A stretch of 64,000 nt of DNA from Oscillospiraceae bacterium (GCA_022483045.1 JAKVOA010000001.1:1282501-1346500); one strand, 5' to 3'; shown: positions 36,570 to 43,957, counted from the stretch's first letter. Notes: generated from the letters alone by a model not told the origin. Program-made: numbers and translations.

Positions 36570-36615
36570 TGGAGCTGGCAATAGGACTCGAACCTACGAC
36601 CTGCTGATTACAAAT
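36570..36615 (-). mobile_element. attL: 3' part of tRNA-Thr (TGT) at the left edge of the integrated element
   Basis: Read on the minus strand, the 46 bases from ATTTGTAATCAGC to GCCAGCTCCA match the anticodon loop, T-arm and acceptor 3' side of tRNA-Thr with CCA. The 5' half (D-arm and acceptor 5' strand) is missing; unrelated A/T-rich DNA follows from 36616. This is what a tyrosine recombinase leaves when an element integrates in the anticodon region of a tRNA gene and restores the gene at its other end. The element would therefore extend rightwards from here. Confidence 0.8.
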
Positions 36616-36662
36616 TATGTATTCCAATACTTCTTCTTTTTTTGTTTTAAAAATTTACGCAG

Positions 36663-36679
36663 TACGACAAATTGTCGCA
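36663..36679. repeat. Palindrome site 1 (CGACAA-A-TTGTCG family)
   Basis: TACGACAAATTGTCGCA, one mismatch from a perfect 8+1+8 palindrome. It lies about 50 bases inside the left end of the element, before the first small gene. Confidence 0.75.
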
Positions 36680-36699
36680 CTCTGAAAGGAGTGATTTCT

Positions 36700-36780
36700 G
36701 TGACAAAAAAGGCTAAACTTTTTTCCATCCGCCTTGTGATTGCTTGCAATCCCCACCAAAACCACTTTTTAAGGAGTTGA
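36700..36780 (+). CDS. Possible 26-residue peptide at the element's left end
   Basis: A GTG at 36700 with AAAGGAG nine bases upstream opens a 26-residue frame beginning MTKKAKLFSIRLVIACNPHQ. Its TGA overlaps the spacer that holds the RBS of the next gene. It could be a leader peptide or a remnant; no family is recognised. Confidence 0.35.
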   Translation: MTKKAKLFSIRLVIACNPHQNHFLRS

Positions 36781-36786
36781 ATCCAT

Positions 36787-37164
36787 ATGGAAAAATTACC
36801 CGGTTTCACGTTAAAGCTTGCCCAGCAGATAGCAAAAAAATATTTCGGGACTGCCACTGGATTGCAGTTGGATCATAATACGAAAGCTGCACCGCCGCAC
36901 TATCGGCGCTACAAAATGCAGATTAGGCAGTTGCAAGTTAGCATTTGCTATACACCAACCAGCAGCGATTACAGCCCGCTGGCACGCAAGTACATACAGT
37001 TGCGCACATATCTGTCAAACGGTGGGGTCAGCACGTTTGGCAACAACATCGAACACAACAACATCGAACAATACATAAATCCTATTACATTGGAAGAAGC
37101 ATATGATGCCGAATATGACGAGTGGAAGTTTGACTCGTCTTTATATGATACAGGTGATCTTTGA
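36787..37164 (+). CDS. Hypothetical protein of the element
   Basis: A 125-residue soluble protein with RBS AAGGAGTTGAATCC. It is basic in the first half and acidic at the end (EEAYDAEYDEW). A short internal duplication NNIEHNNIEQ (DNA unit AACAACATCGAACA, about 37040-37070) is present. No known domain is recognised. Its stop overlaps the next start (TGATG). Confidence 0.75.
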   Translation: MEKLPGFTLKLAQQIAKKYFGTATGLQLDHNTKAAPPHYRRYKMQIRQLQVSICYTPTSSDYSPLARKYIQLRTYLSNGGVSTFGNNIEHNNIEQYINPITLEEAYDAEYDEWKFDSSLYDTGDL

Positions 37165-37349
37165 TGATTAAAATACGTTTAACCGGCTTGCTGCAAGAAC
37201 TGCCGAGGGAACTGGAACGCTTAAAAGAAAACCACATCATTTTGTGCGCATCAAAGCCGGAACATAATCGCAACAGTAAATACTTCCGGTTATATCTTGA
37301 TGTAGAAGGCATTAAGCCAGAAAAAGGCGCTCCGCGCGAAAAGCAATAA
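37164..37349 (+). CDS. DUF3970-type small protein
   Basis: A 61-residue protein beginning MIKIRLTGLLQELPRELERL, with SKPEHNRNSKYFRLYLDVE near the end. This pattern of a small alpha/beta fold and SKPYxNRNSKYYRVYLE is that of the DUF3970 family, common on conjugative elements of Firmicutes. Function is unknown. It is coupled to the gene before it. Confidence 0.75.
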   Translation: MIKIRLTGLLQELPRELERLKENHIILCASKPEHNRNSKYFRLYLDVEGIKPEKGAPREKQ

Positions 37350-37369
37350 GTGTGACAAATTGTCACACT
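37349..37369. repeat. Palindrome site 2, upstream of parA
   Basis: Arms AGTGTGACAA and TTGTCACACT flank a single central A, a perfect 10+1+10 palindrome. It overlaps the end of the previous gene and lies 70 bases before the parA start, a natural position for autoregulation or partition. Confidence 0.8.
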
Positions 37370-37438
37370 CAATGAAAAAAAGACAACTAAAAGTCTGTGG
37401 CTGCTACAGCAGCCCCCATTGAAAAGGAGTTTTATATT

Positions 37439-38230
37439 ATGCACATTATTTCTGTCGCAATCGAAAAAGGCGGCGTCGGCAAAACCACAACCGCGCTGAA
37501 CATCGGTGCTGGCCTGCAAACGCTTGGCAAGCACGTCCTCCTGGTTGACCTTGACCAGCAGGGACATTTGTCCCGGTGGCTGGGTTATCAGCCGGACGGA
37601 AAACCTACTGTGTCAGAACTGATTTACCAGGAAGTGTCCGGCATCTGCTCGAATGATGATTCTCAGTTTATCCGGCACAGCAACCGGGAACAACTGGACT
37701 ACATTCCTGCCAACAAAATGTTGGGCGGCATCTATGCGGTACTTGGCAATGATGGGCAGAGCAATACCGTGCTTGACCGCATTTTTTGCCGTCCTTTTTT
37801 TGCACAGTTTGATTACATACTGTTTGACTGTCCGACGGCTGTTGATAATCTGCTTGTCAGCAATGCCCTGAAATGCAGCGATAAATTGTTGTTGCCGGTG
37901 CAGGCCGAAAAGTTTGCGTATGACTGCATCCCACAAATGTTGCAAAGGTACATGGCAATCAAGCAGACGCAGGACGTTAAGCCATACCTGGCCGGAATGC
38001 TCGTCACTATGTACAGCCGCCAGACAAAAATGAGTAACGAGGTTTTCACGGCTTTAAAAGAAAGCTACGGAAACCTCGTTTTTGCTGAACCTGTCCCGAT
38101 GTTGCAGGAAGCAAGGAACTCCACTGATGATGACAGCACCTTGTGTGGCAGTCTGGTTCGCCGCAAGAGCAGCCGCGTCGGGCAGGCGTATCTTGCCGCG
38201 GCCAAAAAAATTGCGGGTGATGCAGAATGA
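37439..38230 (+). CDS. parA: ParA-family partition ATPase
   Basis: A 263-residue ParA/Soj ATPase for segregation of the element. The deviant Walker A EKGGVGKTTTALNIG (about 9-23), LLVDLDQQGHLSRWLG, and DYILFDCPTAVDNLLVSNAL are all present. There is no N-terminal helix-turn-helix, so it is the short type. The ATG at 37439 follows AAAAGGAG; an upstream in-frame reading is not conserved. Its stop overlaps the parB start by four bases (ATGA). Confidence 0.95.
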   Translation: MHIISVAIEKGGVGKTTTALNIGAGLQTLGKHVLLVDLDQQGHLSRWLGYQPDGKPTVSELIYQEVSGICSNDDSQFIRHSNREQLDYIPANKMLGGIYAVLGNDGQSNTVLDRIFCRPFFAQFDYILFDCPTAVDNLLVSNALKCSDKLLLPVQAEKFAYDCIPQMLQRYMAIKQTQDVKPYLAGMLVTMYSRQTKMSNEVFTALKESYGNLVFAEPVPMLQEARNSTDDDSTLCGSLVRRKSSRVGQAYLAAAKKIAGDAE

Positions 38231-39255
38231 AGACACAAAAAATGCCGACATTGGAACAGGCGTTGGCCGGATCACTTTACGGATCGGGTACTCAAACCCC
38301 GGATACGCAGATTGTGGAGCTGGAACCTGCCGAACTGGTGGAGATCATCAACCAGCCGTTTCGGGCATATGACTCGGACAAATTGTCGCAGTTGGCCGAA
38401 AGCATCAAAGAAAGCGGACAGCAGCAGCCCTGCATTGTCCGAAAAAAAGATGGAAAATACATCATTCTGGCTGGCCGTAACCGTAAACGCGCGTGTGAAC
38501 TTGCTGGCGTTAAAGTAAAGTGCATTGTCCGTGAATGCAACGATGCCGAGGCGGATCTCATTTTAACGGACACAAACCTGTATCAGCGGCACGAATTGCT
38601 GCCGTCGGAATTGGCATATGCCTATAAAATGCAAAAGGCTGCCTATGAGGCCAAAGGTGAGCGCAAAAGCACTGCTGCGATTGCTGATACTTACGGCGAA
38701 ACAATTAAAACCATCCAGCGCTACATCAAGTTGGCAGATTTGAATCATAGTCTGCTGACCTTTGTGGATGCTGGCCGTATTCCGATAACGGCAGGCATTT
38801 TGCTGACAGATACAAAATATTCTGACAATCAGCAGCGCCTGGCGGAATATTTGAAAAAGTTTTCAAAGCAGAAGGTATCTTTACAGCAAGCAGAGGATCT
38901 GCTAAAGCTTGAAGAACAGCATGATTTCTATTCTGATATTCTGTACGATTTCTTTGCCGGAAAAATCGACCTTAGCCCTGCAAAGGAGAAACCAAAGCCT
39001 CCAAAGTGGTGGTCTCCCGCCGATGATGAGAAAAAAACAAAAGAAGCCTTATCTGCAAAGCTAAATAGTAACAGTAAAAAAGCTGAAGAACCAATCGCGC
39101 TTGCTGACACCCCAAAAGTTACAAGCTACCAGCGCTTAACGCATGAGCGCTGTAACGGGATAAAGGCTGATTACTGGAGTGCTGCCAGTAAAGAAGAACT
39201 GGTACAGCGCCTTGCTGAGTTTGAGAATGCCTATTCAAATGGGCCTGCAAAATAA
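38227..39255 (+). CDS. parB: ParB-family partition protein
   Basis: A 342-residue DNA-binding protein. The N-terminal catalytic-type domain has QPFRAYDSDKLSQLAESIKE and ILAGRNRKRACELAG (in place of the GERRxRA motif). A ParB-type helix-turn-helix follows (STAAIADTYGETIKTIQRYIKL, about 140-165). The C-terminal half is charged and lineage-specific. It probably binds a palindromic centromere on the element; the recurrent 17-bp palindrome is the obvious candidate. One degenerate palindrome lies inside this gene at 38374. Confidence 0.92.
   Translation: MKTQKMPTLEQALAGSLYGSGTQTPDTQIVELEPAELVEIINQPFRAYDSDKLSQLAESIKESGQQQPCIVRKKDGKYIILAGRNRKRACELAGVKVKCIVRECNDAEADLILTDTNLYQRHELLPSELAYAYKMQKAAYEAKGERKSTAAIADTYGETIKTIQRYIKLADLNHSLLTFVDAGRIPITAGILLTDTKYSDNQQRLAEYLKKFSKQKVSLQQAEDLLKLEEQHDFYSDILYDFFAGKIDLSPAKEKPKPPKWWSPADDEKKTKEALSAKLNSNSKKAEEPIALADTPKVTSYQRLTHERCNGIKADYWSAASKEELVQRLAEFENAYSNGPAK
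38374..38390. repeat. Palindrome site 3 (degenerate, inside parB)
   Basis: TCGGACAAATTGTCGCA; the right arm is perfect, the left arm has two changes. It lies in the coding region and may be partly constrained by the protein. Confidence 0.5.
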
Positions 39256-39403
39256 AGAAAATGTGTTGTGCGAAGAAGCTGGTTTTTGCGGTGGAAAAGC
39301 ATCCGCAAAACCTACTACTGAAGTTGCTGAAGCTGCCGAAAGCGCAACAGGCTCATATGTAGATGAAACAGGTGAAATTATTGATGATGACCTGCCATTT
39401 TGA
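39225..39403 (+). CDS. Small acidic protein ending in an SSB-like tip (DDDLPF)
   Basis: This frame overlaps the parB end and gives 59 residues from the ATG at 39225 (MPIQMGLQNKENVLC...). The last part is Glu/Ala/Ser-rich and ends DETGEIIDDDLPF, which matches the acidic tip by which single-stranded DNA-binding proteins recruit partners such as PriA, RecQ and exonuclease I. No OB-fold is present. It could be a decoy/adaptor peptide or the relic of an ssb gene. The ribosome binding site is weak and the start uncertain (in-frame options at 39179 and 39237). Confidence 0.5.
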
Positions 39404-39466
39404 AAATCAAGGAGGAAATTAACAGAAACAGAAGAATAAGCGAGAAAAACAAAGATAATAAAAATG

Positions 39467-39504
39467 GAGTCGGAACACAACATCTTGTGGTCTGGCTCTT
39501 TTTC
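39467..39504 (+). terminator. Terminator of the parAB transcript
   Basis: GAGTCGGA/TCTGGCTC and ACACAA/TTGTG pair with wobble to give a stem of about 13 pairs closed by CATC, followed by TTTTTCT. Confidence 0.82.
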
Positions 39505-39534
39505 TATCTGCGGGGAAAAATTTGCATAATCTAC

Positions 39535-39585
39535 GATAACCGCCGAAAATGGCAGTTGACTTTTATAAAGTCAATAGGCGGTATC
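39535..39585. promoter_or_regulatory. Nested inverted repeats upstream of repA
   Basis: Outer arms GATAACCGCC and GGCGGTATC enclose the palindrome TTGACTTTTATAAAGTCAA (39556-39574). The block lies 45 bases before the repA start and could control initiator synthesis, either as operator or as RNA structure. Confidence 0.55.
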
Positions 39586-39629
39586 TCATTATACAAAATA
39601 CTTATTAAGCCTAATTAGGAGAGAAAAAA

Positions 39630-40712
39630 ATGAGGAACATGCGCTATCGTCTCTCGGAGACAGTACAGGAACATTTTCTGCGTCTGCCATACGCCTTATA
39701 CGCGGATAAAAAATATCAGGAATTGTCTAACGACGCCCGTGTCATTTACTCGCTGTTACTTGACCGCCTCACACTGTCAATTAAGAACGAGTGGACAAAT
39801 GATAGCGGCGAAGTTTACCTAATCTATCCACGGGAAGCAGTCGCGGAACGGCTGCGTATGTCTCGAAAGAAAGTTATTGCGGCAATGAAAGAATTGCGCG
39901 ACGTTGATCTTATCCAGGAAGAACGCCAGGGGCGCGGAATTCCAAACCGTATTTTTGTGCTGCATACACAGTTGTCCAAATCCGATGCAGCGACGTTTGA
40001 AACAGACATGCAGGAAACACCAGAATACGACACAGGAATTGGAGAAAGTGCGGATTTTTCAAAGAGTTCCGAAATAGCACTTCAAGAAGTTTCAAAAAAG
40101 GACTTCAAGGAGTCCCAAAACGGCACTTCTAGAAGTTCCGAAACAGCACTTCAAGAAGTCCCAAAAACGGACTTCAAGAAGTCCCAAAAACGGACTTCAA
40201 GAAGTCCCAAAACGGCACTTCAAGAAGTCCCAAAACGGCACCCTATCTATACTGATATTAACCAGACTGATATTAACCAGACTGAGGGAAGGAAAAGGAT
40301 TGCGCCGTCGCTAGAAAATCCTCCTCCTTCTCTGATTCAAAAAGCATTATCATCTTTTTCAGCTGAGTGTCCTTCTCTTACTCAGCCGCTTCCGCTGCCA
40401 CAATGGCCTGAAAAGCAGCTTTCCACTACGAAGCAGCAGCTAACACAGCTTGCTGGCATGGGTTACGACTTGCATCCCCTTTTTTTCAAAGCGGAAGCAA
40501 GTGACTTTCTCACCGGTCGTGCGGCCGGATATGATGGACAGACATTTATCGCAACTTTCAGCTGGGTAACACGCCCGGATAACGCATTTAAAATCATGTC
40601 CGGCATTTACGATAACCGCACTTTTCCTGCTGAAAAAGGCAGACCTTCTTTTGACCTTGATGCCTACGAGCGTGACAGCCTAGCAAAGTTTACAGGTGCC
40701 GAAGTGGAATGA
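39630..40712 (+). CDS. repA: Replication initiator, RepA_N type
   Basis: A 360-residue initiator. The first 120 residues match the RepA N-terminal domain of Firmicutes plasmids and conjugative elements (FLRLPYALYADKKYQELSND, ARVIYSLLLDRLTLS, then AERLRMSRKKVIAAMKEL as the helix-turn-helix). A low-complexity middle (about 143-200) is encoded by 23-bp tandem repeats. The C-terminal domain (about 240-360) is lineage-specific. In RepA_N plasmids the origin lies inside the rep gene between the two domains, and the repeats sit exactly there. RBS AGGAGAG. Confidence 0.9.
   Translation: MRNMRYRLSETVQEHFLRLPYALYADKKYQELSNDARVIYSLLLDRLTLSIKNEWTNDSGEVYLIYPREAVAERLRMSRKKVIAAMKELRDVDLIQEERQGRGIPNRIFVLHTQLSKSDAATFETDMQETPEYDTGIGESADFSKSSEIALQEVSKKDFKESQNGTSRSSETALQEVPKTDFKKSQKRTSRSPKTALQEVPKRHPIYTDINQTDINQTEGRKRIAPSLENPPPSLIQKALSSFSAECPSLTQPLPLPQWPEKQLSTTKQQLTQLAGMGYDLHPLFFKAEASDFLTGRAAGYDGQTFIATFSWVTRPDNAFKIMSGIYDNRTFPAEKGRPSFDLDAYERDSLAKFTGAEVE
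40056..40238 (+). repeat. Iterons: eight 23-bp tandem repeats inside repA (putative replication origin)
   Basis: The core ACTTCAAGAAGT recurs at 40079, 40102, 40125, 40148, 40171, 40194 and 40217, each exactly 23 bases apart, with a degenerate copy at 40056. Each core is itself an inverted repeat (ACTTC/GAAGT) and is followed by CCCAAAA-type A-rich DNA. Since 23 is not a multiple of three, the three reading phases give different peptides, so selection is on DNA rather than protein. Confidence 0.88.
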
Positions 40713-40718
40713 TGAACC

Positions 40719-40832
40719 CGCCGAAACCGGCGTGCTTACGAACGATACAAACGCTGGCGGAATATTCCGCCTTGGTGTCCGCTTTCGGACAAGGAACGCA
40801 AAAATTTTGAAAAATTTGTTTTACCAAAGTTG
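40719..40832 (+). other. Cluster of hairpins downstream of repA
   Basis: Consecutive structures are CGCCG/CGGCG (40719-40732), the perfect palindrome GGCGGAATATTCCGCC (40756-40771), TGTCCG/CGGACA (40776-40791) and CAAAAATTT/AAATTTG (about 40800-40821). There is no T run typical of a terminator. It could be a single-strand origin, a plasmid-type replication structure or a regulatory RNA. Confidence 0.5.
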
Positions 40833-40845
40833 GAGGTAAGTAAAA

Positions 40846-41118
40846 ATGACATCACAAGAAATTCTGGAAACTCTGGACAGTAAGCAAGACCCAGCGGCGC
40901 ACGAAGCGGCCACACTGATTCGTGCGTTACTTAAAATGATTCCTTCTTCGCCAATAATGCCGCTCGGCGAAATTCGTAAGATCGATAATCTTGGGCGCAT
41001 CGTTATTCCGAAAGGTTACAGGGTAATCAGTGGATGGACAGAAGGAACACTTATGGAATATTTTCACATGGGAGAATTCATTTGCGCCAAAAAGTATTCT
41101 GTTGAGAAAAGAAAATGA
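40846..41118 (+). CDS. AbrB-type transcriptional regulator
   Basis: A 90-residue protein with a SpoVT/AbrB swapped-hairpin domain (GEIRKIDNLGRIVIPKGYRV, about 42-61). The N-terminus adds about 40 helical residues. RBS TTGGAGG. Such proteins repress plasmid or element genes or act as antitoxins. It is coupled by ATGA to the next tiny gene. Confidence 0.85.
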   Translation: MTSQEILETLDSKQDPAAHEAATLIRALLKMIPSSPIMPLGEIRKIDNLGRIVIPKGYRVISGWTEGTLMEYFHMGEFICAKKYSVEKRK

Positions 41119-41216
41119 CAGAGGTAATTATAGAAATCTCGTTTATAGCGTTTTCTTTCCTGCTGGCACCGGGAATCGGGAATTATTTGTTAGAAAAGGC
41201 TATGGAGTTCAAATAA
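41115..41216 (+). CDS. 33-residue single-helix membrane peptide
   Basis: The ATG at 41115 overlaps the AbrB-type stop (AATGA) and opens MTEVIIEISFIAFSFLLAPG followed by a short tail ending EKAMEFK. Nearly all of residues 4-25 form one hydrophobic helix. Coupling to an AbrB-type gene resembles small toxin/antitoxin or regulator/peptide pairs, but this is inference. It is the only open frame with a coupled start here. Confidence 0.5.
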   Translation: MTEVIIEISFIAFSFLLAPGIGNYLLEKAMEFK

Positions 41217-41306
41217 TTGTACAGAGATTTGTATAAAATAAAAGTAAAGTATTTACAATCAATCACAAACAAAGTAAAATAAGGAAAAGATTTAAGGGAG
41301 GACACT

Positions 41307-43868
41307 ATGAAAACTCTGAAAAAAATACTCTTTGCAGCAGTGCTTTCGGCAGCGGTTGCTGCGGGTATGACGGCAACAGCGATTGCAAGCGAATCGCCCG
41401 CCCCCCAGAGCGCCGACGCCACTACATCAGTTTTGTGCGACACCGATTGCAAATATGCAAAGGTGCAGGGTGAGGAATATACTTATCGTTTCGAGGTAAA
41501 TGGCCCGCAGGGCCAGCGGGTAGCGATTTATCCGACCAATACATCCGTTATGCAGCCGGTGCGTTATCGGTGGACAGTGGAAAATGGTCATGATGTCTGC
41601 TACTACACAGTCCGATTCACGGATAAAATCGGCGGCCAAGCAGCTATTTACACACGCCTGCCCGGAGAGGACAATGTAAACCACGGCATGGCGACCGTCA
41701 GACCGGCCAGCGTCAAGAGCGATACCGACTACTCGTTTAATCTTCTGCGTGGCGCAACGTACACCTATCGCTTTGAAGTAGATGGCCCAAAGAGCTTGAG
41801 CCTTGCCGTCTATCCTACTGACACATCTACTCTACAGCCCGTCAAATGGCGCAAAACCGTAGAAAACAATCATGCAGTACTTTATTACACAGTACAGGCA
41901 ACAGAAAACATCAATGGACAAGCAGCCATCTACACACGCCTGCCCGGACAGCACAATGTAAATCACGGCATGGCGACCGTCAGACCGGCCAGCTTGACCG
42001 GTTGCGACACAAAGGAAGTAACGCTGCTGGAAGGACGCAATTATACCTTGCTGTACAAAACAAACAGCCGCGATCGCGTCGTTTCCGGCACTGATATTCC
42101 GTGGGGATCCTTTAAATTTGCAGATGACGGTATCGCAAAAATCACGGATGAAAGCACAACTCGAAACGGTGACTTAACCCTGACGATTGAAGCACAGAAA
42201 GAGGGCAGCACAACGCTGACCGCAACGGATCAAAACGGAACTGCTTATACAAGCAAAGTCAACATTGAACCTATGAAGGTGGCCGCCTGCGACACAAACG
42301 GTTTGTCTGTCTGTGAGGACGGAAGCCAGAGCTACACCTATCGCTTTATTATGAACGGTGGCAATTTGCCGGTAACACCTGATTTTTCCATGGCAAATGA
42401 TAACGCGGTCATTACCAATGTTTCAGAAGGCTCTTACGGTGGAAATGATGCTTATTTTGTCACAGTAAAAGGCCAGACCGCCGGAGCAGATACGCTGACT
42501 GCATCCACAAATGGTACGCTGAACATGACACGCCCCATCACCGTTGTGCCGGTGACAATCAACGCTGACAACCTACCGGGCAGTATCGTGGCAGGAACCT
42601 CCCGCGAAACTGGCGTAACAATCAATACAAAATTAGATACCCCTCTTACTGTCACAGTGTCTGACTCCAGTATTCTTACGGCAGATGCTGCTGCATCTGA
42701 TTTCCACAATGGCTATAACAGCATTCGACTTCGCGCGCTGGAAACCGGTACGGCAACCGTCACACTGACCGCTAAAAACAGCACCGTGACAAAGGAAATC
42801 ACCGTAAAGCCTGTAACGTTCACAGCCAATGCGACTGATATATCTGTCGCCAAAGGAAAGTCTTACACTTACACGTTCAAAATGAACGCCCAGGGCGTTG
42901 CGCATCCATCTTGCTCCATCAGCGACACCAGCATTGCAACAATTACCGACATTCGGAAGGTATCCACGTCCGGAAACGACGTTTGGCATGTATCTGTGAA
43001 GGGTACGAATATTGGCAGCACAACACTGACCGCAAAGACAAGCGGCACAACGTACACCAGTAAGATTTCTGTGTTTGATGCAAACGAAAAAGCGCTCATT
43101 GATGCAGTCGAAGCGAAAGGGTACAAATACAACCCGCAGCTGGACGACAAGACCGGCAGCAAACACCACACCGTACCGACATCACCAATCATTACGAATG
43201 ACGATGTTACTCCCAACTTAACAAAGAGCGTAAATACACTTGTAGCCCGAATGCACTACTTCGGTACAAAAGAGTTTGGCATCCACTGGAGCGGAGAAGC
43301 CTCTTATTTGGCTGAGTATACAACAAGCTGGTTCACCTATCAGGCAACGCCGAAGGCAAATATCGAAACAGACTGGTCTAGCGCAAGTCATGCTCTTTGG
43401 TATGATAACAATCCGGATTTCGGTTGGAGCTCAGATGATACAACACGGGAGACAATCGGCTGTAACCCATATGCGGAACAGCGTGCCGAGGAAATCACCG
43501 GCATTGATGTTGGGGAACTTATCAATACTAGTGCCGTTAACAGAGGCGTAAGAGACAATAATAACCGTTTGTGTGAACTCTGGTCTGACGCAAAAGCTGA
43601 ATATGAAAGCCGCGGCTTAAAGATTGGAACGGTGCCAAAGAAAAACTCGATTATCGTTTGTACTAGTACAAACAGTTCTGGTGTACAGTTCGTTTATCAC
43701 TTTGCCTATGTGGAAGACACCGATCCTACAAACTCAATCGAAGACAAATTTTCAATCAAATACAAAGATTCAGAAGGTGGATGGGATGGTGATAATGCTT
43801 TCCGCAATGGTGTAATCAATAATTCCTCATACGGTTCTGGCGAATTCTACATCTATCTAGGTGAATAG
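41307..43868 (+). CDS. Secreted Ig-like repeat protein with CHAP-like C-terminal domain
   Basis: An 853-residue exported protein with a signal peptide (LKKILFAAVLSAAVAAGMTA, cleavage near 28-33). Two near-identical repeats follow (about 50-135 and 145-225, each with YTYRFEV...GP, AIYTRLPG and VNHGMATVRPAS), then several BIG-type Ig-like modules (about 230-590; GSTTLTAT repeats). The C-terminal domain (about 620-853) has ETIGCNPYAEQRAEEITG and, further on, VYHFAYVED, which match in order and spacing the Cys and His boxes of CHAP amidases. It lacks an LPXTG anchor. It may open peptidoglycan during conjugation or act as a secreted cargo enzyme. RBS GGGAGG. Confidence 0.75.
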   Translation: MKTLKKILFAAVLSAAVAAGMTATAIASESPAPQSADATTSVLCDTDCKYAKVQGEEYTYRFEVNGPQGQRVAIYPTNTSVMQPVRYRWTVENGHDVCYYTVRFTDKIGGQAAIYTRLPGEDNVNHGMATVRPASVKSDTDYSFNLLRGATYTYRFEVDGPKSLSLAVYPTDTSTLQPVKWRKTVENNHAVLYYTVQATENINGQAAIYTRLPGQHNVNHGMATVRPASLTGCDTKEVTLLEGRNYTLLYKTNSRDRVVSGTDIPWGSFKFADDGIAKITDESTTRNGDLTLTIEAQKEGSTTLTATDQNGTAYTSKVNIEPMKVAACDTNGLSVCEDGSQSYTYRFIMNGGNLPVTPDFSMANDNAVITNVSEGSYGGNDAYFVTVKGQTAGADTLTASTNGTLNMTRPITVVPVTINADNLPGSIVAGTSRETGVTINTKLDTPLTVTVSDSSILTADAAASDFHNGYNSIRLRALETGTATVTLTAKNSTVTKEITVKPVTFTANATDISVAKGKSYTYTFKMNAQGVAHPSCSISDTSIATITDIRKVSTSGNDVWHVSVKGTNIGSTTLTAKTSGTTYTSKISVFDANEKALIDAVEAKGYKYNPQLDDKTGSKHHTVPTSPIITNDDVTPNLTKSVNTLVARMHYFGTKEFGIHWSGEASYLAEYTTSWFTYQATPKANIETDWSSASHALWYDNNPDFGWSSDDTTRETIGCNPYAEQRAEEITGIDVGELINTSAVNRGVRDNNNRLCELWSDAKAEYESRGLKIGTVPKKNSIIVCTSTNSSGVQFVYHFAYVEDTDPTNSIEDKFSIKYKDSEGGWDGDNAFRNGVINNSSYGSGEFYIYLGE

Positions 43869-43869
43869 G

Positions 43870-43886
43870 TGCGACAAATTGTCGCA
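43870..43886. repeat. Palindrome site 4
   Basis: TGCGACAAATTGTCGCA, perfect 8+1+8, one base past the CHAP-like gene's stop. It shares 23 bases (GTGCGACAAATTGTCGCA plus GTAAA) with site 5. Confidence 0.85.
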
Positions 43887-43894
43887 GTAAACTG

Positions 43895-43923
43895 AGCGCC
43901 CTCAATATTGAGGGCGCTTTTCT
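43895..43923 (+). terminator. Terminator of the CHAP-like gene
   Basis: AGCGCCCTCAAT and ATTGAGGGCGCT form a perfect 24-base palindrome, followed by TTTTCTTT. Confidence 0.88.
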
Positions 43924-43957
43924 TTGGTTCGACTCCGGGCTACCGGGTCTTTTATGT

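Noticed and set aside
39400-39618. A 72-codon frame after the SSB-tip gene
   Set aside because: It runs through a clear intrinsic terminator and into the repA leader; no homology seen.
40056-40238. CRISPR array
   Set aside because: The 23-bp units are directly adjacent without variable spacers and lie inside repA; iterons explain them.
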